Assembly (NCBI RefSeq): GCF_001583695.1
Contig: NZ_LOBC01000072.1
Location: 153,202 to 217,201 of the forward strand
DNA from: Bacillus wiedmannii
Lineage (GTDB): Bacteria; Bacillota; Bacilli; Bacillales; Bacillaceae_G
Direction: 5' to 3'
Length of the DNA: 64,000 bases
Part shown: piece by piece, positions 44,851 through 60,298 of the stretch
Layout: each line of letters opens with the position of its first letter
Position numbering within the stretch: the first letter of the stretch is position 1
Position numbers and translations under genes: made by a program
Notes under the pieces: model-generated
The model's database searches: none
The model's input: only the letters and a program-made list of their open reading frames with translations
Told to the model about the DNA's origin: nothing

Positions 44851-45077
44851 AGGATTAAGATATTAGAAGTCCATCTCCAACCTTTAAAATCAAAAAAGAC
44901 CAAATTCTGATAAAGAACTTGATCCTATCATTTATTTTTATTAACCAAATTAACTGAATTTTAGTTGGGTATTTTTTATTTTAGGGAATTTTTATTTTGT
45001 TAGCTTGATAGCAATGTGGCACCTTACAGGGAAGTGGTAAAATATATGGGGAACAACGTAAAAGAGGTGAAGGGTTG

Positions 45078-45575
45078 ATGGAAGAAATACGAGATATAAA
45101 GGTAGCGAGAAAAAGTACTTTAAGGCGGGTTCTGTTTGTGATTGTGTGCCTAATTATTTGGGTGTTTATTAGGATGTTTCTTATTGATAATGAGGAGAAA
45201 TGGGTTTTACAGCATTATGAAGAACATACGCGTGTGTTCTATGAAGTAAAGAGTTATGAAAATCTTGAGGTATTACATAATGTAAATCCGGTAACTGTGA
45301 TGCCAGACATGCAAATGATATGGGAGAACTATAGCAACCTTCAATCTGTGTATCGTATGAAAATAGAGTATCTCGACAAGGAAGGGCAAGTGCGTACGAT
45401 TGAGCAGGCAATTCCTGTCGCGTACACCGACTTGGTCGATAAACCTATGTTACAGATAACACTGGTGAAAGATTATAAGAATTTAAGGTACATAGATAAA
45501 GAGATAAATCCAGGTCTTTATGTGCCGACTAATATGGACGCTGAAATAAGACAACAAAAAAGTTATTCAAATTAA
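45078..45575 (+). CDS. Single-pass membrane protein, unknown function
   Basis: This 165-residue protein has one N-terminal membrane helix (about residues 17-36, LRRVLFVIVCLIIWVFIRMF) after a basic segment, and an extracellular domain of about 125 residues with no cysteines. AGGTGAAGGG precedes ATG 45078. I recognise no family. Neither neighbour is informative: it sits between a repeat array and the tmRNA terminator. Confidence 0.65.
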   Translation: MEEIRDIKVARKSTLRRVLFVIVCLIIWVFIRMFLIDNEEKWVLQHYEEHTRVFYEVKSYENLEVLHNVNPVTVMPDMQMIWENYSNLQSVYRMKIEYLDKEGQVRTIEQAIPVAYTDLVDKPMLQITLVKDYKNLRYIDKEINPGLYVPTNMDAEIRQQKSYSN

Positions 45576-45659
45576 ATAAATAACTGAATAATAATTAGGG
45601 GTCATCATCATACATACCCATCATTTTAAGAAATTAGTTATTCCCTATAATGTTTTTCT

Positions 45660-45714
45660 AAAAACAAAAAGAACCATAACCTTGCCCAAACGGCAAAGTT
45701 ATGGTTCAAATCAC
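45660..45714 (-). terminator. Terminator of ssrA, also a dispersed hairpin repeat
   Basis: GAACCATAACCTTGCC pairs with GGCAAAGTTATGGTTC, with A/T flanks. An almost identical hairpin lies at 44578-44622. Confidence 0.8.
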
Positions 45715-45743
45715 ACAAAATAAAAAAACCACCAAATATGTAT

Positions 45744-46098
45744 TGGTGGAGACGGTGGGAGTCGAACCCACGTCCAAAAATATCGGCACTTAAGCTTCTA
45801 CGAGTGTAGTCGATATATTAGTATTTCGCGAACTCTTCGGCCTATCGACAGGCTTCCAAGTTGCTAGTCTGATTGTTCTCTTCCTTCGCCCTCAGACGGC
45901 GAACTCCGGCGTAGTCCACTTAGTTTGAGTCCCTTACCCTACCACATGGACGATGGAGGGAGGAACCTTTAGTGCAATTAAGCAGCTAAAGAAAGATTGT
46001 TTTGTTTGCCAATTATAGGCTTTGACGTTTTAACGAGGCCGATCCCCTCGACTCGCAACCTAAGCTCGAACTATCCCTGTCGAATCCGTAACGTCCCC
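45744..46098 (-). ncRNA. ssrA: tmRNA (SsrA)
   Basis: The transcript starts GGGGACGTTACGGATTCGAC (5' end at 46098) and ends in the tRNA-like half with GTGGGTTCGACTCCCACCGT and CCA at 45744. The tag reading frame (45978-46010) encodes GKQNNLSLAA then TAA; the resume alanine comes from the tRNA-like part. tmRNA frees stalled ribosomes and marks the product for proteolysis. Its partner smpB is 126 bp upstream on the same strand, the usual order. Confidence 0.98.
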
Positions 46099-46223
46099 AT
46101 GATAAAAATGGAGCATACGAAGAAATATCGTGATAGCTACTAAGAGCTGTTTTTCAATGTGCAACAATCTTACATAAGTTATTATAACATACGCGCGTCG
46201 TTTTACAAATGTAAATATCTGTA

Positions 46224-46691
46224 TTACATCTTTTGACGATCACGGAACGCGCGTGCAATTTCACGTTTTGCTTCTTTTTCTTTTAAATCGTTACGCTTAT
46301 CATATTGCTTTTTACCTTTTGCTAAACCAAGTGCCATTTTCGCGAATCCATTTTTTAAATAAATTCTAACTGGAACTAATGCATAGCCTGTTTCTTTTGA
46401 AGCACCCGTTAACTTTTCAATCTCTTTTTTATGAAGAAGTAACTTTCTCGTGCGAAGCGGATCGTGGTTGAAACGATTCCCTTGCTCGTACGTACTAATA
46501 TGCATATTATGTACCCATACTTCACCATTATGTACACGTGCAAACGCATCTTTCAAGTTCACGCGTCCAGCGCGAATCGACTTAATTTCAGTTCCTTGAA
46601 GGACAAGCCCTGCCTCGTATGTTTCTTCGATGAAATAATCATGAAATGCTTTTTTATTTTGTGCAATAACCTTACCTGAACCTTTTGGCAT
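46224..46691 (-). CDS. smpB: tmRNA-binding protein SmpB
   Basis: This 155-residue protein binds tmRNA and brings it into stalled ribosomes. Signature motifs are [33 protein letters not shown], and the basic C-terminal tail [16 protein letters not shown]...RAFRDRQKM that enters the mRNA channel. It lies upstream of ssrA and downstream of rnr on the same strand, all in translation quality control. GAGGAGGG precedes the ATG. Confidence 0.98.
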   Translation of the reverse strand: MPKGSGKVIAQNKKAFHDYFIEETYEAGLVLQGTEIKSIRAGRVNLKDAFARVHNGEVWVHNMHISTYEQGNRFNHDPLRTRKLLLHKKEIEKLTGASKETGYALVPVRIYLKNGFAKMALGLAKGKKQYDKRNDLKEKEAKREIARAFRDRQKM

Positions 46692-46735
46692 ATAACGTCC
46701 CTCCTCTATTTTTACTATTGTAACAAATGTTATAA

Positions 46736-46884
46736 AAAAGCGAAAGTGGCTCGCTCAGAATGTGAGGTGGATGGAGCTTCTGACCTTGAGGCGCTCTTTG
46801 CCTCTCGGAAAGAAGCGAAGCCGCCGAACATTCTAGCCACTGTAGCTGGATTCCATTAAAAAGCGAAAGTGGCTCGCTCTCAAG
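46736..46884. repeat. Second copy of the 140-bp dispersed repeat
   Basis: Matches 1-185 word for word in the blocks GCTCGCTCAGAA, GAGGCGCTCTTTGCCTC, ATTCTAGCCAC and CTGGATTCCATTAAAAAGCG. It lies in the rnr-smpB gap. Confidence 0.7.
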
Positions 46885-46896
46885 CCACCAATAAAA

Positions 46897-46936
46897 AAGA
46901 AAAGGCCCCGCTTTTCATTAAAGCGAAGCCACTCTT
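46897..46936 (-). terminator. Terminator of rnr
   Basis: On the minus strand, GGCTTCGCTTT/AAAGCGGGGCC hairpin followed by TTTTCTTTTTT. Confidence 0.8.
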
Positions 46937-46939
46937 TTC

Positions 46940-49372
46940 TTACTTGCGCTTTTTCTTTTTCTTCTTGAATCCTGGTACATTTTCAAAGAAGCCTTTTTTC
47001 TTCTTACCATTACCGTTACCATCTTTTTTTCCTGGCTGACTAGCGGCTGTGGATGCTGATGCTGATCCTTTTCCTTTTCCTTGTCCACCACGATCAAACT
47101 TTCTTCCTGTGCCGCGCTCGCCACCGCGCTCATTACTACGTTCGCTACGTCCACCGCGTTTCTTTCTGCCTGTTCTTGGCTGTTCGATAACGACGGGACG
47201 ATCTTTGAACTTACGACGAGGCGTACCTTTCATGCCAACGATTTCAAAGTCGATTGCACGCTCGTCTTTGTTTACGTTAATAACACGAATTGTAATTTCG
47301 TCTCCGATGCGGAATACGTTACCTGTACGTTCTCCGATCATTGCGAAATGTTTCTCGTCATAACGGTAGTAATCATCCGTTAAGTAGCTAACGTGTACAA
47401 GACCTTCAATTGTATTTGGAAGCTCTACGAATAAACCGAAGTTTGTTACAGAGCTAATCATACCATCATACTCTTCGCCGATTTTATCAACCATATACTC
47501 TGCTTTTTTCATTTCGTCTGTTTCACGTTCTGCTTCAACAGCACGGCGTTCCATATTAGAAGAATGCTCTGCAATTTCAGGTAAGTTTTCACGCCATTTC
47601 GCTTGTGTTTCATTGTCGACTTTACCGTTAATGATGTATTCACGAATTAATCTATGAACGATTGTATCTGGGTAACGACGAATTGGTGATGTGAAATGTG
47701 TGTAGAACTCAGTTGATAAACCGAAATGCCCTAAGCTATCCGCATCGTAACGCGCTTGCTTCATTGAACGAAGCATTACTGTTGAAATAACTACTTCTTC
47801 AGGCTGTCCTTGAACCATTTCAAGAATTTGTTGCAGCGCACGAGGATGTATTTCATTCGCACGTCCTTTTACTGCATATCCGAAGTTTGTTACAAACTCG
47901 AAGAAACGTTCCAGCTTATCTTCTTTCGGATCCTCATGGACACGGTACATGAATGGTACGTTCATCCAGTGGAAATGCTCTGCTACTGTTTCGTTCGCAA
48001 CAAGCATAAATTCTTCAATTAACTTCTCTGATACAGAACGATCACGCATGACAACATCTGTCGGTTTACCTTCTTCGTCTACTAATACTTTCGCTTCTTT
48101 AAAGTCAAAGTCAATTGCACCACGGCGCATACGTTTTTCACGTAAAATCTGTGCCAATTGACCCATCTCTTTAAACATCGGTACTAGCGGCTCATAGCGT
48201 TTGATTAACTCTTCGTCCTCATCTTCTAAAATGCTTCTTACGTCAGCATACGTCATACGCTCTGTCGTTTTAATCACACTTTGGAAAATCTCATGCTTTA
48301 CAACATCACCTAAGTTGTTGATTTCCATTTCACAAGATAACGTCAGACGGTCTACTTTCGGGTTTAACGAACAAATACCGTTAGATAGACGATGCGGAAT
48401 CATCGGAATTACACGGTCAACAAGATATACACTCGTTGCTCTTTCCGCTGCTTCTACATCAATTGGAGAACCTTCTTGAACGTAATGACTTACATCCGCA
48501 ATATGAACGCCAAGCTTGTAGTTACCGTTCTCGAGCTTCGTTACTGTAACAGCGTCATCTAAATCTTTCGCATCTGCACCGTCAATTGTTACAATCATTT
48601 GGTCACGCAGGTCACGGCGATCTTTTAAATCTTCTTCTGAAATCGTTTCTGGTACACTGTTTGCATGCTCCATCACTTCTTCAGGGAATGCTAAAGGTAG
48701 ATGATGTTTATGGATAACTGATAAAATATCTACTCCTGGATCATTTTTATGACCTAGAATTTGAATAACTTCACCTTCTGCACTTAAACGATTCTCTGGA
48801 TAGCTCGTAATTTTCACAACTACTTTATGGCCTTCTACAGCACCCATTGATGCACTTTTCAAGATAAAGATATCACTCGTCCAGCGCTTATTGTCAGGTA
48901 TAACAAATCCAAAGTTTTTCGATTCTGTATATGTACCAACTAGTTCTTTTGTGCCGCGCTCTAAAATACGTACAATTGAACCTTCTTGGCGTGATCCACT
49001 TGATTGTGCGCTAACACGCGCTAATACTGTATCACCATGAAGTGCACCGTTTAACTCTGTAGGCGGGATGAAAAGATCATCATCTCCGGTTTTCTTCTCT
49101 TCTGGTACAACGAATGCAAAGCCACGTGCATGTCCAATTAATTTACCGCGTACTAAACTCATCTTTTCAGGAAGACCGTAACGGTTACTACGCGTGCGAA
49201 TAACAAGTCCCTTCTCTTCCATCGTTACAAGTGCCTTTACAAAATCTTTAAAGCCCTCAGAACCTTCAATTCCAAATGCCTCTTCTAACTCTTGTATTGT
49301 TAACGGTTTATACGCTTCTTCTCTCATAAATAATAACAACTTATCAATATTTTCTTGTATGATTTCTTCCAA
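46940..49372 (-). CDS. rnr: Ribonuclease R
   Basis: This 810-residue 3'-5' exoribonuclease degrades structured RNA and defective mRNA tagged by tmRNA. Domains in order: N-terminal helix-turn-helix (about 1-65), two cold-shock domains (about 70-215), the RNB catalytic core with [16 protein letters not shown] (about 262-277, the metal-binding Asps), an S1 domain starting [18 protein letters not shown] (about 635-715), and a long basic tail rich in Gly/Arg/Lys ending in a poly-lysine stretch. GGAGGTATTTC precedes ATG 49372. It is part of the secG-yvaK-rnr-smpB-ssrA cluster. Confidence 0.97.
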   Translation of the reverse strand: MEEIIQENIDKLLLFMREEAYKPLTIQELEEAFGIEGSEGFKDFVKALVTMEEKGLVIRTRSNRYGLPEKMSLVRGKLIGHARGFAFVVPEEKKTGDDDLFIPPTELNGALHGDTVLARVSAQSSGSRQEGSIVRILERGTKELVGTYTESKNFGFVIPDNKRWTSDIFILKSASMGAVEGHKVVVKITSYPENRLSAEGEVIQILGHKNDPGVDILSVIHKHHLPLAFPEEVMEHANSVPETISEEDLKDRRDLRDQMIVTIDGADAKDLDDAVTVTKLENGNYKLGVHIADVSHYVQEGSPIDVEAAERATSVYLVDRVIPMIPHRLSNGICSLNPKVDRLTLSCEMEINNLGDVVKHEIFQSVIKTTERMTYADVRSILEDEDEELIKRYEPLVPMFKEMGQLAQILREKRMRRGAIDFDFKEAKVLVDEEGKPTDVVMRDRSVSEKLIEEFMLVANETVAEHFHWMNVPFMYRVHEDPKEDKLERFFEFVTNFGYAVKGRANEIHPRALQQILEMVQGQPEEVVISTVMLRSMKQARYDADSLGHFGLSTEFYTHFTSPIRRYPDTIVHRLIREYIINGKVDNETQAKWRENLPEIAEHSSNMERRAVEAERETDEMKKAEYMVDKIGEEYDGMISSVTNFGLFVELPNTIEGLVHVSYLTDDYYRYDEKHFAMIGERTGNVFRIGDEITIRVINVNKDERAIDFEIVGMKGTPRRKFKDRPVVIEQPRTGRKKRGGRSERSNERGGERGTGRKFDRGGQGKGKGSASASTAASQPGKKDGNGNGKKKKGFFENVPGFKKKKKKRK

Positions 49373-49427
49373 GCAGAAATACCTCCTTTAAACCCTTATA
49401 TTATTTAGTGTATCCGAAAGACTGGGG

Positions 49428-49462
49428 ATGTATAAAGCGAAACTTTAATACTCCCCTAATGA
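49428..49462 (+). repeat. Short partial copy of the 'GCGAAACTTTAAT' repeat
   Basis: TGTATAAAGCGAAACTTTAA then TACTCCCC; truncated relative to 35451-35556. Confidence 0.55.
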
Positions 49463-49494
49463 TTTTTACAGTTTTCACAAAAAATTCCTTATGA

Positions 49495-49536
49495 AAAAAA
49501 GAGGCAACTAGATCTTACCAATCTAGTTGCTCCAAG
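49495..49536 (-). terminator. Terminator of yvaK
   Basis: GCAACTAGATTGG... pairs with ATCTAGTTGC and is followed by CTCTTTTTTT on the minus strand; it overlaps the last codons. Confidence 0.85.
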
Positions 49537-50255
49537 AAGTTATATACATCCTCATGTAGCTCGTCACGTTGCTTATCAAGTGTAATGACATGCGTAGAGT
49601 CTTCATACCATTTAATGTCTTTTAACGTAGATTCTACACCGTTATAAATAATGTTAGCACTATCTGTATTAATCATTTCATCATGACGCGCTTGTACAAC
49701 AAATGTTGGGGCATAAATCATATCCACATTGTTACGTACGTCAGCAATTAGCTCTTGTAGTGCTTTTAATGTATTCATCGGTGTCTTTTGGAATTCCAAC
49801 ATTTCTTGTTCAATTTGCTCTGGTGATTTTTGCTCACGTTTTTTATATTCGCGGGCATATGCCAATATACCTTGGTACATCGTTTCTTCACTCTTAATAT
49901 ACATTGGTGCACACATTGGTACTACACCTAAAACCGGTACTGTATAACCTAATTTTAAAGAAAATACGCCGCCAAGTGATAATCCAGCAACAGCAATTTT
50001 CTCAAAGCCTTTATCTTTTAAAAGCTGATATGCTTCCATTACGTCTTGCCACCAATCTTCAGGACCTGTATGAACAAGCTCTTCTGGTGGTACACCGTGC
50101 CCTTTAAAAATTGGCGCATGACAAGTGTAGCCTTTCTTCTCTAAGAAACGCCCTAACATACGTACATCAGCTGAGTTTCCTGTGAAACCATGTAGTAATA
50201 AAACAGCGCGGTCTCCACCCTCAAATGTAAATGGTTTCGGAGATGCTAATTTCAT
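49515..50255 (-). CDS. yvaK: Carboxylesterase (Est30/YvaK-like)
   Basis: This 246-residue alpha/beta hydrolase has [11 protein letters not shown] (oxyanion region, about 19-29), the nucleophile elbow [10 protein letters not shown] (Ser about 94), and the acid and His in ARHDEMIN and [12 protein letters not shown]. It closely resembles the thermostable Geobacillus Est30, which hydrolyses short-chain esters. The natural substrate is unknown. It lies between secG and rnr as in B. subtilis. Either of two adjacent ATG codons could start; GAGGAGAAG precedes them. Confidence 0.92.
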   Translation of the reverse strand: MKLASPKPFTFEGGDRAVLLLHGFTGNSADVRMLGRFLEKKGYTCHAPIFKGHGVPPEELVHTGPEDWWQDVMEAYQLLKDKGFEKIAVAGLSLGGVFSLKLGYTVPVLGVVPMCAPMYIKSEETMYQGILAYAREYKKREQKSPEQIEQEMLEFQKTPMNTLKALQELIADVRNNVDMIYAPTFVVQARHDEMINTDSANIIYNGVESTLKDIKWYEDSTHVITLDKQRDELHEDVYNFLEQLDW

Positions 50256-50364
50256 CATGTACTTCTCCTCTTTCTCTTCTGTAATCTAGTCGTATTCTTT
50301 CTATATCTAGTGTACCATATTTATATTTCTATAATCTAATTAGAAACATCTTTCAAATGGCAAA

Positions 50365-50412
50365 ATAAAAAAAGAAGAACCATTAGTACATCTTACTAAC
50401 GCTTCTTCTTTC
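50365..50412 (-). terminator. Terminator of secG
   Basis: AGAAGAAGCGTTAGT pairs with ACTAATGGTTCTTCT, then a T-run on the minus strand. Confidence 0.8.
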
Positions 50413-50416
50413 AATT

Positions 50417-50650
50417 CTATAAATTTAAGTACGTAACAGCAATTGTTAATACGAAGAATAGAACAGCTAAAACAATTGTAATACGGTTTAATACCGCTTC
50501 AATTCCACGTGCTTTTTGCTTACCAAATAATTGCTCTGCACCGCCTGAAATTGCACCTGAAAGGCCTGAGCTATTACTAGACTGCATAAGTACCATAACA
50601 ATCATTAAAATCGATACAATAATAAGTAAAACGGATAATAACGTATGCAC
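50417..50650 (-). CDS. secG: Protein translocase subunit SecG
   Basis: This 77-residue protein has two membrane helices (about 3-22 and 54-74) around a cytoplasmic loop [26 protein letters not shown], the SecG signature. It assists SecYE in preprotein translocation. GGAGGTACGCC precedes the ATG. It is the first gene of the translation and export cluster on this strand. Confidence 0.96.
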   Translation of the reverse strand: MHTLLSVLLIIVSILMIVMVLMQSSNSSGLSGAISGGAEQLFGKQKARGIEAVLNRITIVLAVLFFVLTIAVTYLNL

Positions 50651-50699
50651 TTGGCGTACCTCCTACAAAGATTCAGTTATTTTAACTGTAGCATAAATT

Positions 50700-50742
50700 C
50701 TATAGAAAAGCGAGAGCTATAGAGTCGCTCTCGCTTTTCTTC
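50700..50742 (-). terminator. Terminator of cidAB operon
   Basis: AGAAAAGCGAGAGC/GCTCTCGCTTTTCT hairpin. Confidence 0.9.
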
Positions 50743-50744
50743 TA

Positions 50745-51437
50745 TTACATAAACATCATTGCAAATAACGGCCCGAGCAAACATGTCAAAATTGCTGTTA
50801 ATGTCATTGTTACCGATCCAATAACACCTTCATGTTCATTATTTTTCATCGCTCTCATTACACCCATAATATGAGAAGCACATCCAAATCCGATACCTTT
50901 ACCAACTGAGTTTGTAACGCGGCTCCATTTTAATAAAAGTGGGCCGGTAATCGTTCCAGTAATACCTGCGATAACAACGAAAGCTGCTGTTAATGACGGC
51001 ACACCACCAACTTGCTCTGAAACACTCATCGCAACTGGCATTGTCACCGATTTTGGTAAAGAAGATAAAATTAAGCTTTTATCTGTTCCCATAAGTGATG
51101 CAATGGCAAAATCACTTGCGATTGCAACTGTTGTCCCTACTAATACGCCACCAGCAATCGGTACAACATATTTTTGCAGAACGTGACGTTGTTTATAAAG
51201 AGGAATTGCAAATGCTACAACACCGGGTCCGAGCAGTTTTGCAATCCAGCCACCACCGCTTTCCATATAATGTTGATATGGTATATCAAGCATGATAAAT
51301 AAGAAAGCCATTAATCCTGTTGCTACAAGCATTGGAATGGTGAATGGTGTTGGAAATAATTTATAGATTTTTTTAGATAATTGGTATAATAGCACCGTAA
51401 AAAGAACCCAACCGATTCCGATTAATATTTGGCTCAT
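50745..51437 (-). CDS. cidB: LrgB/CidB-family membrane protein
   Basis: This 230-residue integral membrane protein has about seven helices with the LrgB motifs LLGPGVVAFAIPLYKQ, LPKSVTMPVAMSVSEQVGG and the conserved ASHIMGVMRAMK. LrgB/CidB partners LrgA/CidA in the holin-like systems that influence autolysis and, in some bacteria, transport pyruvate. It overlaps the upstream cidA by four bases. The choice between Cid and Lrg naming cannot be made from sequence. Confidence 0.88.
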   Translation of the reverse strand: MSQILIGIGWVLFTVLLYQLSKKIYKLFPTPFTIPMLVATGLMAFLFIMLDIPYQHYMESGGGWIAKLLGPGVVAFAIPLYKQRHVLQKYVVPIAGGVLVGTTVAIASDFAIASLMGTDKSLILSSLPKSVTMPVAMSVSEQVGGVPSLTAAFVVIAGITGTITGPLLLKWSRVTNSVGKGIGFGCASHIMGVMRAMKNNEHEGVIGSVTMTLTAILTCLLGPLFAMMFM

Positions 51438-51802
51438 CGCGACTCTCTTTCCTTTCTATTCGCAAGATATTGTCCTGTATGTCCTGCGACAATAATAATT
51501 AAAAATGTACTCGCTACAATTGTAATGAAAAGAGAAATTCCTTTACTCATAAAAAAAGCACCGTAATTCATTAGGCCAAGCGTTGGCGGAATTAATAAAA
51601 ACGGCATAATAGCAACGAGTGTTTCTGCTCCTAAATCGAACCATTTCACTGGAAGGACTTTTAGGCTAAGTAAAACAAGTAAGAGAAACATTCCAATCAA
51701 ACTTCCTGGAATCGGAATATTTAACACTTCTTGTACCCAAGTTCCAACCATATAAAAGACGTAAAGAGCAGCAATTTGGACAAGAATCTTTGTAAATTTC
51801 AT
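51434..51802 (-). CDS. cidA: LrgA/CidA-family holin-like protein
   Basis: This 122-residue protein has four helices and the signature IPIPGSLIGMFLLLVLL (about 32-48) and LVAIMPFLLIPPTLGLMNY. It resembles phage holins and is thought to work with the downstream LrgB/CidB protein in membrane permeability and cell death or in pyruvate uptake. I prefer ATG 51802, about nine bases after GAGGG; two ATGs at 51811 and 51808 are too near the ribosome site. No CidR/LytR regulator gene is adjacent. Confidence 0.87.
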   Translation of the reverse strand: MKFTKILVQIAALYVFYMVGTWVQEVLNIPIPGSLIGMFLLLVLLSLKVLPVKWFDLGAETLVAIMPFLLIPPTLGLMNYGAFFMSKGISLFITIVASTFLIIIVAGHTGQYLANRKERESR

Positions 51803-52050
51803 GTTCATCATCCCTCATGTTTATACGATCTTCTCTTAATATCTTTATCATAGTATAAATTGTAAAAAGCTGCAATTTATCAACTTGACAGCAAAAACAG
51901 CTTATGTTAGACGCTTACAACCTTGATATGACTGGATTTTCGCATAGAAATTAAGTCAAAAACCTTGACCTAATGCAAAAAGTTTTTATTTTCTGAATTT
52001 GCAACGTTGTTATTTCAATAAAATAATCTTTTTATCCTTAAGCTTACATA

Positions 52051-52112
52051 TATATAAAGTGAAACTTTCATTAGTGGTGGTTTTCTTCATCCCCACAATC
52101 GGACTTTTACGG
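52051..52112 (+). repeat. Copy of the 'AAAGTGAAACTTT' repeat directly ahead of a gene
   Basis: TATATAAAGTGAAACTTTCA, TTAGTGGTGG, CATCCCCAC and ACGGGATAAA match 35451-35556. Its end is about 25 bp from the ATG at 52138, so it may provide part of the 5' untranslated region. The remainder of the gap 51803-52050 shows nothing further. Confidence 0.7.
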
Positions 52113-52137
52113 GATAAACAAGATAGGTGGTGAACAT

Positions 52138-53088
52138 ATGCCCAAAAAAGTTCTTATTTTTTGTGATCCTGGGATTGATGATACGATGGCTCTCCTCTTA
52201 GCATTCTTTATCGATGAAATAGAAATCGTCGGCATTGTTGCTGATTACGGCAATGTTCCAAAAGAAATGGCCGTACAAAACGCTCATTTTCTTAAGAGCG
52301 AAGCAAAGGATAGAAATATCAAGATATTTGGTGGATCAGAACGCCCACTTACTGGCGCCCCTCCTGCTTTCTTTACGGAAGTACACGGGAAACAAGGGCT
52401 CGGGCCAATTATTCCAAAGGGACATGTGACTAACGGAGAAATGGAGAATTTTTTCGAAGTCATTCCTCTTATTGAACAGTATAAAGATGAATTAATCATT
52501 GTTAGTTTAGGAAGACTTACCTCCCTAGCAATTTTATTCATCTTATGCAAACAGCTCATGAAGCAAATTAAATCTTACTACGTAATGGGCGGCGCCTTTT
52601 TACATCCTGGTAATGTGACCCCTATTTCCGAAGCGAACTTTTATGGCGATCCTACTGCCGCTAATATAGTCCTTCAATCCTCACCTAACATGTACATCTA
52701 TCCATTAAACGTCACTCAGTATTCCATCATTACACCAGAAATGGCTGAATACATTGAAGCAAAAGGAAAAGCCCCACTCGTCAAACCGTTATTCGATCAT
52801 TATTACTACGGCTATTATAAAGACGCCTTACCGCATTTAGAGGGGAGCCCATTCCATGACACAATGCCAATACTCGCTTTACTTGATAAGTCTATGTTTA
52901 CGTATCACAAATCACCTATCGTTGTCATGACGGAATCCTATGCACAAGGAGCAAGCATTGGAGAATTTCGCTCTTTAGGAGAATCTAAACCATTTACTGA
53001 TTGGCCGAATCATCAAATTGCAATTGATTTTGATTATAACCGTTTCTTTAAACATTTCATGTCACTTATGACGGGTGAGCAATTTTAA
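52138..53088 (+). CDS. Nucleoside hydrolase family protein
   Basis: This 316-residue member of the inosine/uridine-preferring nucleoside hydrolases has the N-terminal site FCDPGIDDTMAL (residues 8-19; Asp10, Asp14 and Asp15 present, the usual first Asp replaced by Phe8), GGAFLHPGNVTPISEANFYGDP in the middle and the HD pair in GSPFHDTMP. The family hydrolyses purine or pyrimidine nucleosides to base and ribose. It is full-length paralogous to 43358-44308 but closer to the consensus. GGTGGTGAAC precedes the ATG. It converges on eno with a shared terminator, and could act on nucleosides taken up by the NupC carriers. Confidence 0.9.
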   Translation: MPKKVLIFCDPGIDDTMALLLAFFIDEIEIVGIVADYGNVPKEMAVQNAHFLKSEAKDRNIKIFGGSERPLTGAPPAFFTEVHGKQGLGPIIPKGHVTNGEMENFFEVIPLIEQYKDELIIVSLGRLTSLAILFILCKQLMKQIKSYYVMGGAFLHPGNVTPISEANFYGDPTAANIVLQSSPNMYIYPLNVTQYSIITPEMAEYIEAKGKAPLVKPLFDHYYYGYYKDALPHLEGSPFHDTMPILALLDKSMFTYHKSPIVVMTESYAQGASIGEFRSLGESKPFTDWPNHQIAIDFDYNRFFKHFMSLMTGEQF

Positions 53089-53092
53089 GCAT

Positions 53093-53132
53093 AAAAAAAC
53101 AGACCGTGATTTCTCACGGTCTGTCGTTATTT
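53093..53132. terminator. Bidirectional terminator (eno / nucleoside hydrolase)
   Basis: ACAGACCGTGA/TCACGGTCTGT hairpin with TTTC loop. Confidence 0.92.
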
Positions 53133-53139
53133 TCTACAA

Positions 53140-57964
<4,825 letters not shown>

Positions 57965-58019
57965 TGGATTTCCCTCCGACTACTAGTTAGGATTGACAAA
58001 ACCCACTCAAAAGCTTAAC

Positions 58020-58080
58020 ACATTTGCTTTTAAAACGAAAGAAGAGAGAGAGGGAACAAACCCTCTCCCTCGTTTTGTCA
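58020..58080 (-). terminator. Hairpin between gapA and pgk
   Basis: On the minus strand GAGGGAGAGGG pairs with CCCTCTCTCTC. It lacks a long T-run, so it may be a partial terminator or an mRNA-processing or stability element that lowers expression of the distal genes relative to cggR-gapA. Confidence 0.55.
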
Positions 58081-58103
58081 TTGATTACTTATATAATTAA
58101 GAA

Positions 58104-59129
<1,026 letters not shown>

Positions 59130-59134
59130 TTATA

Positions 59135-60163
59135 TTAAAGGGTAATACCCTTTGTTAACTGTTTTGCTGCACCTTCATCTGTAATTAGAATTGAAGTGTG
59201 CCCTTGTTTAATTACAGCCTGTATTGCCTTTGCCTTTGAAGAACCTCCAGCGACTGCAACAACGTGAGATACATGTTGTAAATCCTCAAGCTGCATACCA
59301 ACTGTTCTTACTTTATGAACAACATTTCCTTGTTCATTAAAGTAGTAACCGAAAGCTTCGCCTACTGCTTCGCTTGCTTGAATCTTTAACCAATCTGCTT
59401 CTGAAGTATTTCTGCGACGTGCCATTGTTAACGCATCACCTATTCCATGAATGACGATATTGGAAGATCGAATCAACTCAAGAACTTCTTTCACGGAAGG
59501 CTCTGTCACAATAGACGCATATGCTTCGCTACTAACATGGTCTGGAACATACAATAAGCGATAATTACTCATCGTATTTTGCGCCATCTTGGCACAAATG
59601 GTATTGGCTTCTAATTCAACACCCTCTCCAATTCCACCACGCGCTGGGACAAATAGCATATGTAAATCTTTGCAATCAAGCTGCATCATGTCCGCAGCAG
59701 CAGCTAGCGTAGTTCCTCCAGCCACAGCAACGATATTATTCACTGTCAGACGGTCTTTTATACAAGTCACACAAGCACGGCCCATCTCCAGTTTGACCCA
59801 AGGTGATTCATCACTATCACCAGGGACAACGAAAACTTCATCCAAGTCTAATGTTTCCTTAAGTTGCTTTTCTAAAACCTTTAACCCGGAAATTTCTTTC
59901 ATAAAGTCTTCCAATGCAAGAACTAAAGCTGTTCCTTCTTCTGTCAAAGTCATTCCAGAAGAAGCGACGTGAACTAAGTTTTGTTCTTTCAAAACTTGAA
60001 CTTCACTTCGCAATACTCGTTCTGTCATACCGAGACTTGCTGACAAATTTCTTCTTCCAATCGGCTGCATGAGCCTAATGTATTGAAGAATTTGCATTCT
60101 CGTTTGCATAACAGGTAGCAGATCAGGTAATAATTTTTTTGTGTTCTGAATCCATGAGCGCAT
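59135..60163 (-). CDS. cggR: Central glycolytic genes regulator CggR
   Basis: This 342-residue SorC/DeoR-type repressor has an N-terminal helix-turn-helix (IRLMQPIGRRNLSASLGMTERVLRSEVQVLK) and a large sugar-phosphate-binding domain. VAGGTTLAAAADMM is near the middle and VAVAGGSSKAKAIQAV near the end, typical of the effector pocket. Fructose 1,6-bisphosphate relieves repression of its own operon. I choose ATG 60163, preceded by GAGGAGAAAAG; the frame opens to 60178. It is 26 bp ahead of gapA, with its operator directly upstream. Confidence 0.96.
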   Translation of the reverse strand: MRSWIQNTKKLLPDLLPVMQTRMQILQYIRLMQPIGRRNLSASLGMTERVLRSEVQVLKEQNLVHVASSGMTLTEEGTALVLALEDFMKEISGLKVLEKQLKETLDLDEVFVVPGDSDESPWVKLEMGRACVTCIKDRLTVNNIVAVAGGTTLAAAADMMQLDCKDLHMLFVPARGGIGEGVELEANTICAKMAQNTMSNYRLLYVPDHVSSEAYASIVTEPSVKEVLELIRSSNIVIHGIGDALTMARRRNTSEADWLKIQASEAVGEAFGYYFNEQGNVVHKVRTVGMQLEDLQHVSHVVAVAGGSSKAKAIQAVIKQGHTSILITDEGAAKQLTKGITL

Positions 60164-60202
60164 ATCTTTTCTCCTCACTACATTGGTTCATTTTTCCTTG
60201 TG

Positions 60203-60239
60203 GTCACTTTACGTCCCGTAGTGACATTTTGTGTCCCAC
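60203..60239 (-). promoter_or_regulatory. CggR operator
   Basis: On the minus strand GGGACACAAAATGTC, then ACTA, then CGGGACGTAAAGTGAC: two direct repeats of (C)GGGAC-N6-TGWC with a 4-bp spacer, the arrangement known for CggR. It is just upstream of cggR. Confidence 0.92.
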
Positions 60240-60298
60240 ATAGGTTAAAAAAATAATCCCTGCTACGTGTATTATTGTAACAGGAGATAGAAACTTAT

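Noticed and set aside
46918-47154. 78-codon frame inside the end of rnr
   Set aside because: Out-of-frame reading of the lysine/glycine-rich tail of RNase R.
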